From Alphaproteobacteria bacterium (lineage in GTDB: Bacteria > Pseudomonadota > Alphaproteobacteria > Rhodobacterales > Rhodobacteraceae), in NCBI GenBank assembly GCA_024279075.1, contig JAJRRX010000089.1:1-8377 (forward strand): a DNA stretch of 8,377 nt, given 5' to 3'. Both the position numbers and the translations under genes were made by a program. Positions 1 through 6,071 of the stretch are shown here, piece after piece. How positions within the stretch are numbered: position 1 is the stretch's first letter; every line of letters begins with the position of its first letter. The notes beneath the pieces were generated by a model that was given only the letters and a program-made list of their open reading frames with translations, was not told the origin of the DNA and ran no database searches.

Positions 1-1219
1 CCCCCGGCTTGGCCCGCGCCTTTAGGCCCGCATGGGAAATCGAAACCAGTTCCTTGGCAATATCCAGCACTTCAATGCCGTTAATCCGCGCTTGCAGCCC
101 GTCTTTTGCCACGTCGAGACGCAACTGATCGCGCTGATCTGCGGTCCAATCTTTGGCCACATCCCAAGCGGCATCCAGCGAGGATTGATCATAAAGCAGA
201 CCAACCCAAAAGGCGGGCAGCGCACAAATTTTGCGCCACGGGCCACCATCGGCCCCGCGCATTTCAAGGTATTGCTTGACGCGCGCTTCTGGGAAGGCCG
301 TGGTCAGGTGGTCGGCCCAGTCGCTCAGTGTTGGCTTTTCGCCAGGAAGAGCTGCCAGCTCACCCTTAAGAAAATCGCGAAAGGACATGCCGAGCGCGTT
401 AATATACTGCCCATCGCGGTAAACAAAATACATCGGCACATCGAGCGCGTATTGCACGTATGCCTCAAAACCAAAGCCGCTTTCAAACACAAAAGGCAGC
501 ATTCCCGTGCGGGCGCGGTCGGTATCTTGCCAGATACGCGCGCGCCAGCTTTGATAACCTGTGAGCTTGCCCTCAAAAAACGGCGAGTTGGCAAAAAGCG
601 CGGTGGCAAAGGGCTGAAGCGCGAGCCCGACCCGCAGCTTTTGCGTCATGTCAGCCTCAGAAGCGAAATCCAGATTCACCTGAATGCAGGTGGTGCGATA
701 CATCATCTGCGTTCCGTGCGTGCCGACGCTTTTCATGTGCGGAGTCATCAGCTTATAGCGCCCCTTGGGCATCATCGGCATCTGCTCTTCGGTCCACTCC
801 GGCGCGGCCCCCATACCAAAAAACCGCATACCAAGCGCGTCTGAAATGTCCTTCACCTCGCGCAGATGCACGTTTACCTCGTCACAAGTTTGGTGGATGC
901 TCTCTAGTGGCGCACCGGAAAGCTCTAGCTGCCCGCCCGGCTCAAGTGATACATTTGCGCCGTCTTTCTCAAGGCCGATCAGGATGCCCGCCTCCAGCAC
1001 TGGCTGCCAGTTATACTTGTCCCGCAAGCCCTCTAGCAGCGCCTTGATCGAGCGCTCACCCTCGTAAGGAATTGGCTTCAGCGTATCTTTGCAATAGCCA
1101 AACTTTTCGTGCTCGGTGCCAATGCGCCAGTCTTCCTTGGGCTTACAACCCGCCGCCATAAACTCGGCCATTTGGTCATGGTGCTCAATCGGCCCGCCGC
1201 CGCTTTGTGGAATGGACAT
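1..1219 (-). CDS. gshA: Glutamate-cysteine ligase, plant-type (3' end cut by window)
   Basis: Catalyses the first, ATP-dependent step of glutathione synthesis, joining L-glutamate to L-cysteine through the gamma-carboxyl group, in the cytoplasm. The frame is open from ATG (1219-1217) through base 2, giving 406 residues with no stop. It begins MSIPQSGGGPIEHHDQM and contains stretches typical of the proteobacterial/plant GCL family: WRIGTEHEKFGY (near residue 31), LEPGGQLELSG, MMYRTTCIQVNLDF, ALFANSPFFEG and GADGGPWR. The visible end, ISHAGLKARAK, is the region near the C-terminus, so roughly 50 residues of a normal ~455-residue protein lie outside the window. A purine-rich ribosome site (AAGGGG, 1226-1231) sits 6 bases upstream and supports this start. 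The gene lies downstream of the rsmE run in the same direction but 321 bases away, so it probably has its own promoter. The family call is secure; the Rhodobacterales placement is inference. Confidence 0.95.
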   Translation of the reverse strand, partial: MSIPQSGGGPIEHHDQMAEFMAAGCKPKEDWRIGTEHEKFGYCKDTLKPIPYEGERSIKALLEGLRDKYNWQPVLEAGILIGLEKDGANVSLEPGGQLELSGAPLESIHQTCDEVNVHLREVKDISDALGMRFFGMGAAPEWTEEQMPMMPKGRYKLMTPHMKSVGTHGTQMMYRTTCIQVNLDFASEADMTQKLRVGLALQPFATALFANSPFFEGKLTGYQSWRARIWQDTDRARTGMLPFVFESGFGFEAYVQYALDVPMYFVYRDGQYINALGMSFRDFLKGELAALPGEKPTLSDWADHLTTAFPEARVKQYLEMRGADGGPWRKICALPAFWVGLLYDQSSLDAAWDVAKDWTADQRDQLRLDVAKDGLQARINGIEVLDIAKELVSISHAGLKARAKPG

Positions 1220-1540
1220 TCGCTTCCCCTTATTCTGATTGTTTCACTCAGATTTAGGTGCGACAGCTTGTCCATGCAAGCCACAAATCGCATTAACCCC
1301 GCGGCCGGGCGAAGGGAATGTGCTCAGCCGCCGCTTACATCCACCATAAGGCGCATTTTCTGCACTCGTTTCTCCTACTCTACTAAACTAGTTTAGTAGA
1401 GTAGGAGAAAGTTATTAATACTTAACAATATCAGGTTGCTACAAGTTATTTATTAGGGATTTCCAGATGCAACTAGAGTGGTTCTGGAGGTTGGCTAAAA
1501 AGCAATTACCCAACACAAAGCGCTGCAAATTGATCACAAA
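1220..1540. other. 321-base intergenic region with a long palindrome, no gene
   Basis: No convincing gene on either strand: the short open frames here are extensions of antisense shadows. It should contain the promoter and leader of gshA, with the start-proximal ribosome site at 1226-1231, but I could not pick out a clear -35/-10 pair. It also holds the perfect 42-bp palindrome at 1369-1410, a small inverted repeat GCTTG/CAAGC at 1266-1270 and 1277-1281, and a copy of AGCGCTGC at 1519-1526 that recurs at 1549-1556. The part from 1411 to 1540 is visibly more AT-rich than the genes on both sides. Confidence 0.7.
1369..1410. repeat. Perfect 42-bp spacerless palindrome
   Basis: Two 21-base arms meet at the centre of ACTAGT (between 1389 and 1390) with no mismatch: TTTCTCCTACTC... 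on the left and ...GAGTAGGAGAAA on the right. I checked pairing outward base by base; it stops at 1368/1411 (G against G). The arm contains a short tandem CTACT CTACT. The element lies between the end of the membrane-protein gene and gshA, so it could act as a hairpin terminator for the upstream operon, but no U-tract follows it on the minus strand, and the absence of a loop is atypical. Other possibilities are a dyad operator or the remnant of a mobile element. The repeat itself is certain; its role is not. Confidence 0.9.
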
Positions 1541-1549
1541 TTATTGTGA
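1534..1549 (-). terminator. Weak hairpin over the stop of the membrane-protein gene
   Basis: TCACAA (1534-1539) and TTGTGA (1544-1549) form a 6-bp stem with a 4-base ATTA loop that includes part of the TAA stop codon (1541-1543) of the upstream minus-strand gene. It is flanked by two copies of AGCGCT (1519-1524 and 1549-1554) which could pair as an outer stem. No clean U-run follows, so this is at best a weak 3'-end structure. Confidence 0.25.
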
Positions 1550-2056
1550 GCGCTGCCACACAATATGCATCACATTTCGGTCCGCCTTCAGCGCTTTATT
1601 AAGCCGCTCAAGGCTTAGCCCCGGCAAGGCAGAAAACGCGTGCAGCAGGCGGTCAGCCCCTTGGGCGGCAAAAGGGATGATCAGCGGGCGCTGCTCTGGG
1701 GCATACAGCACCCAGTTATAGCTGCCTGATTTGCTGGGCGAAATCACGATCTTACTCAGCCCTTCAAGGCTGACCTCTCCGCCCAGATGCGGCGAGAAGT
1801 AAACGATATTACGCTCGCGTACTTCCACAATCCCCGTTGCTTCGCCGCTACTGCGCAGCCTTAGGCGAATTAGGGCGAGGTAAAGGAGAGAGCCTGCGAT
1901 GAGGCCGAGCACAACGCCCAACCCAAGGTAAAAGTAGCTCGGACGGGTAAAACCAAGCCACAGCCAATAGGCCGCCATTGGCAGGGCAAGCGCCAAAAAC
2001 AGCGGCTCAAGCCAGCGCTTAACGCCCTTCACAGCATCTTCCCTAAACACACTCAT
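1541..2056 (-). CDS. Small membrane protein of unknown function, two TM helices
   Basis: A 171-residue protein I do not recognise as a named family. A short basic N-terminus (MSVFREDAVKGVKRW) precedes two hydrophobic helices at about residues 17-35 and 41-63, joined by a short turn (GFTRPSYF) and followed by a basic run (RLRLRSS). The positive residues suggest both ends are cytoplasmic. The remaining ~105 residues are a soluble domain of alternating beta-type segments (TGIVEVRERNIVYFSPHLGG, SLEGLSKIVISP, YNWVLYAPEQRPLIIP) and a terminal helix, somewhat like a bacterial PH-type domain, but that is only an impression. Its ATG overlaps the TGA of the GNAT gene by 4 bases (ATGA, 2056-2053), so translation is probably coupled. 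A function cannot be given; the gene itself is well supported by length, overlap and composition. Confidence 0.85.
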   Translation of the reverse strand: MSVFREDAVKGVKRWLEPLFLALALPMAAYWLWLGFTRPSYFYLGLGVVLGLIAGSLLYLALIRLRLRSSGEATGIVEVRERNIVYFSPHLGGEVSLEGLSKIVISPSKSGSYNWVLYAPEQRPLIIPFAAQGADRLLHAFSALPGLSLERLNKALKADRNVMHIVWQRSQ

Positions 2057-2901
2057 TTATCGCCTCCAAAGAGCACAATCTGGTAGACTCCGATTTCCAC
2101 AAAGCCCACCGCGCGGTAGGCTTTGCTGGCCACCTCAGACGCCGAGAACAGAATGGCATTTTCCACGCCCGCTGCAAATGCTTCGCCTAAATGCGCCGCT
2201 ACAGCGCGGCGTGCAAGGCCTTGGCCGCGCCTACAAGGCGGTGTATACACGCCGCCAACCTGCACCGCATCGGGCAAGGCGGCGTTAAAATTGGTTTGCG
2301 CGACCACTTCGCCGTTAAGCAGTAAAAGCCGCTGCCGCCCATGGTTAATCGTGCGCTTAGCAGCGGCGAGTGTTTCTGTGCGGGCCTCCGCAGTGTCCGC
2401 GCCGCCCAGCACTTCAATATTGTAAGCATGGTTCCATTGCGCCAGCAAAGGCAGGTCATCTATAACTGAAGGGCGAAAGGTAAAACCCGCCATATCCTGC
2501 CGCTTGAGGTCACTTTTAGGTAGTAAAAACAGCGGCTCGGTTTCGTTCATCTGGGTGGCGGTATCCGCCATATCAAAGCCCGCCAAAATCGCAGCTACCA
2601 TTTCAGGGGCACCCGTTGTGACAGTGAGCATAAAGCCCGTTGGTAAAGCCGCGCGCATATATGCCACCATTTGCGCCAAATCGCCTGAGGCTTGCAGCAT
2701 CACCGCGCCGCCATTGCCGACCCCGCCAATGCCTGTAATTTTTCCCTCTTCGCGGATAAAGAAACGCATGCCGTAGGGGGCTTCTGTATTACCAATGCCA
2801 AAATCCTTCAGGTTGCCGCGCATAAACATAGCTGTGGCAAAGTGCTTAGCCAGATAGGCCTCGATCAGCGCCTCGTCGCCCTTAATGGCTTCTCGGATCA
2901 T
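2053..2901 (-). CDS. GNAT-family N-acetyltransferase
   Basis: Predicted acetyl-CoA-dependent N-acetyltransferase of 282 residues; the acceptor substrate is unknown. The C-terminal half carries the GNAT fold: motif A at about residues 213-238 (VQVGGVYTPPCRRGQGLARR, where RRGQGLA is the Q/RxxGxG/A pyrophosphate-binding loop) and a motif-B-like helix SEVASKAYRAVGF at 255-267. The N-terminal half (1-130) resembles a degenerate second acetyltransferase lobe without an obvious acetyl-CoA loop. I chose ATG at 2901-2899 (MIREAIKGDEALIEAYL) because it overlaps the rsmE stop as ATGA; a longer open frame up to 3069 only reads antisense-like sequence overlapping rsmE and should not be used. The stop overlaps the next gene by 4 bases. 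Assignment to the superfamily is strong, to a substrate impossible from this sequence. Confidence 0.88.
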   Translation of the reverse strand: MIREAIKGDEALIEAYLAKHFATAMFMRGNLKDFGIGNTEAPYGMRFFIREEGKITGIGGVGNGGAVMLQASGDLAQMVAYMRAALPTGFMLTVTTGAPEMVAAILAGFDMADTATQMNETEPLFLLPKSDLKRQDMAGFTFRPSVIDDLPLLAQWNHAYNIEVLGGADTAEARTETLAAAKRTINHGRQRLLLLNGEVVAQTNFNAALPDAVQVGGVYTPPCRRGQGLARRAVAAHLGEAFAAGVENAILFSASEVASKAYRAVGFVEIGVYQIVLFGGDK

Positions 2902-3621
2902 TGCCAATCCCCCAGCGCCATTTGCCATGCGGTGATCGCCGCCACTGCCGCCGTATCGGCCCGCAAAATGCGCGGCCCGAGGGTGACGCTGACAACCGCC
3001 GCTAGCCCGCGTAGGGCTGTGACTTCCTCGGGGGAAAACCCGCCCTCGGGACCGATGATGATCGCCCATGGGCCGGACGCCTCACCCGCCAAAGCCTGTG
3101 CCACAGGCAGCGCTGCACGGCCCTCGTCGCAAAACATCAGTTTACGCTTCGCAGGCCAGTTGGCCAGAAAATCCAGCAGCTTCACGGGCTCCAAAACATC
3201 GGGCACAAAGGTGGCACCGCATTGCTCGGCAGCCTCGACCGCATGGGCCTGCATCCGGCCCGTATTTATGCGCTCATTGGTGTAATCTGTGAGCACGGGC
3301 AGCACTTGCCGCACCCCCCATCTCCACTGCTTTTTCCACGATAAACGCGGTGCGGGCTTTTTTAACCGGCGCAAAAAGCAGCCACAAATCCGGCGGAGAT
3401 ACTTGCGGCCCAGTGGCCTGCTTGCACACCAACAGCCCATTGTGCTTATTGGCTTTGGCAACCTCGGCGCGCCATTCACCACTGGCTCCATTAAACACAA
3501 GCAGGGTATCGCCAACTTTGCGGCGCATCACGCCAAACAGGTAGGTGCTCTGAGCGCTATCCAGCGGCAATACGAGGTCGGCCGCCAGCGGGCCATCAAT
3601 ATATAGCCGGATATCCGCCAC
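2898..3621 (-). pseudogene. rsmE: 16S rRNA (uracil1498-N3)-methyltransferase, frameshifted
   Basis: RsmE methylates N3 of U1498 in 16S rRNA with S-adenosylmethionine. Two overlapping frames together give a full-length 240-residue protein. The first part starts on GTG (3621-3619; MADIRLYIDGPLAADLVL) and runs to EKAVEMG; the second resumes as VRQVLPVLTDYTNERINTGR and ends ...QMALGDWQ. The SPOUT knot motifs are intact in the second part: IIIGPEGGFSPEEV (about 187-200) and LGPRILRADTAAVAAI (about 214-229). The frames switch at a run of six G on the coding strand (plus 3314-3319); five G would restore ATG GGG GTG CGG. As read, translation stops at 3274 after 115 residues. The GTG directly follows the carbonic anhydrase TAA, and the stop overlaps the GNAT start (ATGA). 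A sequencing indel is at least as likely as real inactivation, since the rest shows no decay. Confidence 0.9.
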
Positions 3622-4269
3622 TTATCCCACCGGCTTAAAGCTGGCAGAGGGCGCATCATAAGCCATCAAAACCCCGTCGCCGATCGAGTGCCACAGCCCG
3701 TGCAAACTAAGCTGGCCGCTGCTAATGGCCTCCTGAATAAACGGAAATTCCAGCAGATTTTCTATGGCGACAATAACCGATATATGCTCCAGCGCCGTGA
3801 TCCGCTCGGCGTCATCCTCGATGTGTTTTACCCGCTCATAGCCCGGGCGCAGGATATCCATCCAGCGATCAACAAAGCCTTTGGGATGCGGCGGCAGATC
3901 TCCGTGGCAGCTATCGTGGCAATGGCGCACGCCACCGCATTGGGAATGGCCCAGCACCACCAAATGCTCGACTTTTAGGGCCGTGACCGCAAATTCTATC
4001 GCCGCCGAGGTGCCGTGATGGGCGTTATCGTCAGCAAAAGGAGGCACCAAATTGGCAACATTGCGATGGATGAAAAACTCGCCGGTTTCCGCCCCGAAAA
4101 TCGAGGTGACATGCACGCGGCTATCGCAACACGAAATCACCATCACCTTGGGGCTTTGCCCCTCGGTTGCCAACCGCGCGTGTTTATCCTGCTTTTCAAG
4201 AAACAGCCCCGTTTTCCAGTCCCGATAACGGGAAACCAGATACGCAGGCAAAGGCGTCACATTATGCAT
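3622..4269 (-). CDS. Beta-class carbonic anhydrase
   Basis: Interconverts carbon dioxide and bicarbonate in the cytoplasm, supplying bicarbonate to carboxylases. The 215-residue protein has the beta-class zinc site: Cys47 and Asp49-Ser50-Arg51 in SCCDSRV, His108 and Cys111 in LGHSQCGGV, with the supporting segment FFIHRNVANLVPP (65-77) and the helix HHGTSAAIEFAV (84-95). Length is normal for the class. ATG at 4269 is preceded by a good ribosome site GAGGAG (plus 4277-4282), 7 bases away. It is the first gene of the leftward run; its TAA is immediately followed by the GTG of rsmE with no gap, so they are probably cotranscribed. Nothing is missing or odd. Whether it deserves the name can or cynT cannot be decided here, so no symbol is given. 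Confidence 0.95.
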   Translation of the reverse strand: MHNVTPLPAYLVSRYRDWKTGLFLEKQDKHARLATEGQSPKVMVISCCDSRVHVTSIFGAETGEFFIHRNVANLVPPFADDNAHHGTSAAIEFAVTALKVEHLVVLGHSQCGGVRHCHDSCHGDLPPHPKGFVDRWMDILRPGYERVKHIEDDAERITALEHISVIVAIENLLEFPFIQEAISSGQLSLHGLWHSIGDGVLMAYDAPSASFKPVG

Positions 4270-4276
4270 TTAGGCA

Positions 4277-4282
4277 CTCCTC
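4277..4282 (-). promoter_or_regulatory. Ribosome binding site of the carbonic anhydrase gene
   Basis: GAGGAG on the minus strand, 7 bases before the ATG at 4269. It fixes that start; no other in-frame start nearby has a comparable site. Confidence 0.75.
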
Positions 4283-4363
4283 TTCGTGGCGTCGCCTTCA
4301 TATGCCTTATTTAAACAATTCTGCCAAGCGAGAAGATTGTGATAGCGCCAAATTCGGCGCCTA

Positions 4364-4385
4364 CCGAAATGATCGTAGATTTCGG
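4364..4385. promoter_or_regulatory. Inverted repeat upstream of carbonic anhydrase, possible operator
   Basis: CCGAAAT (4364-4370) and ATTTCGG (4379-4385) are perfect 7-bp inverted arms separated by 8 bases (GATCGTAG). Centre-to-centre spacing of 15 bases would suit a dimeric regulator, and the position, about 95-115 bases before the ATG of the first gene of the operon, suits an operator or a leader hairpin. A second TTCGG half-site lies just to the left (near 4353). The repeat is certain; regulatory use is inference. Confidence 0.4.
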
Positions 4386-4415
4386 AAGTGCCCCATCAGT
4401 GCCAATTGTATACAC

Positions 4416-4448
4416 TGGCTAGAAGCGCATTTTATACGCTTCCAGCCA
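4416..4448. terminator. 12-bp hairpin downstream of the RTX1 gene
   Basis: TGGCTAGAAGCG (4416-4427) and CGCTTCCAGCCA (4437-4448) form a 12-bp stem with one mismatched position, which is a G.U wobble in a minus-strand transcript, and a 9-base loop. It starts 17 bases beyond the TAA of the RTX1 gene (4465-4467). The T-run ATTTTT (4448-4453) lies on the plus-strand 3' side, so as an intrinsic terminator it is canonical only for plus-strand transcription. For RTX1 it has A's before and no U's after, but it probably still acts as a 3'-end hairpin. Confidence 0.5.
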
Positions 4449-4464
4449 TTTTTAAGGGGCAGCA

Positions 4465-5877
4465 TTAGAAGATGGAAATATCGTCATATAGCGCCGTAAG
4501 GCCAACAACCCCGACGATTTTCAGGACATCACCGCCGCCAAAATCAAGTGTAATAAGCGGGCCGCTACCGCCAACGACAACTGAACCATAGGTCGAAACA
4601 ATATTTGCTGCACTCATGAAACCGCCGCCCCAAAGGCTCGAGTCTATCGAGATCGTGTCGATATCATCTTCAAAGTCGTTAATCCGATCAACTTCAGCGC
4701 CAAATTCAAACACAAAGGTATCATTGCCAACGCCGCCAAGGATGAAGTCTATCCCTTGACCGCCGGTCAATGAATCATTTGCAGAGCCACCTTTGATGGT
4801 GTCATCACCATTGCCACCTTTCACAATATCATTCCCACGGCCGCCAATAACAGTATCATTTCCGCCGCCGCCTTTAACCGTGTCATGGCCAGCACCGCCT
4901 TGTATTACATCGTCGCCGAGCTCGCCTTGAATGGTATCTGCACTGTTTTCGCCCCAAATTTCATCATTGCCATTACCCCCCCAAATATCATCGCTGCCAT
5001 TGCCGCCATATATGAGGTCGCCACCCCCTTCGCCCAATATTGTGTCGCCGCCATTGTCGCCCCATAAGGTGTCTTTACCAGAGCCGCCAGAAATACTGTC
5101 AGCGCCTTTACCGCCATAAATACTATCAGCGCCAGCGTCGCCCGATAAATCATCGGCCCCAATGCCGCCGGTAATTGCATCGTTGCCATCGCCGCCAACA
5201 ATGGTGTCATTGCCGCCGTTACCATCCATGATATCATTGCCGCCACGACCATTAATATTATCATGCCCGCCAGCACCGGTAAAAGTATCTACCCAGTCAA
5301 AACCCTCAATTTCCTCAATGTTAATAAAGGTATCGGTGCCGCCGCTCCAGTCGAGCACGGTGCCAGCACCAGCCGATGAAAAGGTGACAACTATGCCACC
5401 TGTTGCTTCTGCTGTGCTATAGGACATGATATCATAATCTGCCCCACCATCAACGGTATCGCTGCCACCACCCATTTCAAAGTAATCGTTTCCAGCGCCA
5501 CCACTCACGGTGTCGTCTCCGCCCAGATCACTTAAAAACTGGTCTCCGATGGAGCCTGTCATAGTATCAGAATAATCCGTGCCCTCTACAACTTCTATTC
5601 CAGAAAATGTATCTGTGTCGCCATTCCAATCCGTTACGCTGCCAACCGATGCTCCCGAGAATACAACCGAAATACCCGTTGTGGCAGGGTCCCAGCGGTA
5701 TGTAATTGTGTCCCAGCCCGTGCCTCCAATTACGGTATCATTCCCCAAGCTCGGTTGGATGTAATCATCTCCACCGCCACCATCCAGCAGGTCATCGCCA
5801 GCATAACCGTTTAGGCCATCGTTAGTTGCGAGCCCCGTGAGCACATCATTACCAGCTGTTCCGTTATAGATTGTCAT
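4465..5877 (-). CDS. Type I-secreted RTX calcium-binding repeat protein (RTX1)
   Basis: A 470-residue acidic, Gly/Asp-rich protein expected to be exported by a type I system and to fold on calcium outside the cell. Layout: RTX repeats at about 4-56; two related beta modules at about 57-148 and 149-203 (for example GISVVFSGASVGSVTDWNGD, and GGIVVTFSSAGAGTVLDWSG followed by DTFINIEEIEG); some 20 GGxGxDxUx nonapeptides at about 204-385; then a serralysin-type C-terminal region (FVFEFGAEVDRINDFEDDID, ending DDISIF). There is no cleavable signal peptide and no enzyme domain, so the role may be structural, adhesive or surface-layer-like. I chose ATG at 5877 (MTIYNGTAGNDVL), not the in-frame codon at 5934, because GGGAG lies 10 bases upstream and RTX homology starts at once. 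The gene is separate from the serralysin upstream by 194 bases. Confidence 0.9.
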   Translation of the reverse strand: MTIYNGTAGNDVLTGLATNDGLNGYAGDDLLDGGGGDDYIQPSLGNDTVIGGTGWDTITYRWDPATTGISVVFSGASVGSVTDWNGDTDTFSGIEVVEGTDYSDTMTGSIGDQFLSDLGGDDTVSGGAGNDYFEMGGGSDTVDGGADYDIMSYSTAEATGGIVVTFSSAGAGTVLDWSGGTDTFINIEEIEGFDWVDTFTGAGGHDNINGRGGNDIMDGNGGNDTIVGGDGNDAITGGIGADDLSGDAGADSIYGGKGADSISGGSGKDTLWGDNGGDTILGEGGGDLIYGGNGSDDIWGGNGNDEIWGENSADTIQGELGDDVIQGGAGHDTVKGGGGNDTVIGGRGNDIVKGGNGDDTIKGGSANDSLTGGQGIDFILGGVGNDTFVFEFGAEVDRINDFEDDIDTISIDSSLWGGGFMSAANIVSTYGSVVVGGSGPLITLDFGGGDVLKIVGVVGLTALYDDISIF

Positions 5878-6071
5878 ATCCAAATTACTCCCTTTTAAAA
5901 AACTAAACGCCACGCAGACAAACAGGGGGCGCACTGCTAAACACCTACAGCATGCAATGAGTGAGCAGCATTAAGGCGATGGTATAGTAAAACACCCGCC
6001 CAAAGCAAGCGCATCTAAGGGATACTCCCTAGCTTTACATCGGCATAGAGGCCCCTGTTCCCTTATGCGCG
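5878..6071. other. Intergenic region between serralysin and RTX1
   Basis: 194 bases with no gene. It holds the RTX1 ribosome site (GGGAG on the minus strand, plus 5888-5892), a small hairpin CTAAGGGA/TCCCTAG with a 3-base loop and one bulge (6015-6032), and a second stem just after the serralysin stop (6043-6068). No confident promoter could be picked for RTX1. Confidence 0.5.
6043..6068 (-). terminator. Possible 3' hairpin of the serralysin gene
   Basis: GCATA plus AGG (6043-6047, 6049-6051) can pair with CCT plus TATGC (6061-6063, 6064-6068), an 8-bp stem with one bulge and a 9-base loop, beginning 3 bases past the TAG stop. There is no U-tract after it on the minus strand, so confidence is low. 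Confidence 0.3.

Noticed and set aside
32..844. 270-residue plus-strand open frame
   Set aside because: It is antisense to gshA, whose protein on the minus strand is clearly recognisable; the plus-strand product has no family character.
1266..1281. Inverted repeat GCTTG-N6-CAAGC in the gshA leader
   Set aside because: Only 5-bp arms; expected by chance in a stretch of this length and not reported as an operator.
2902..3069. Upstream extension of the GNAT gene to a start at 3069
   Set aside because: The added residues (MGDHHRSRGRVFPRGS...) overlap the rsmE coding region out of frame and resemble no GNAT N-terminus; the ATGA overlap at 2901-2898 gives a better start.
4741..5270. Short near-repeats resembling a CRISPR array
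   Set aside because: They are 27-base periodic codons for RTX nonapeptides, with no constant repeat or unique spacers.
4905..5276. 123-residue minus-strand frame rich in Met and Ala inside RTX1
   Set aside because: An out-of-frame shadow produced by the repetitive RTX codons; the plus-strand Pro/Ser-rich frames there have the same origin.
5878..5934. Upstream in-frame start of RTX1 giving MRPLFVCVAFSFLKG, which looks like a signal peptide
   Set aside because: Type I substrates do not use N-terminal signals, and a ribosome site (GGGAG) within this stretch points to the ATG at 5877.
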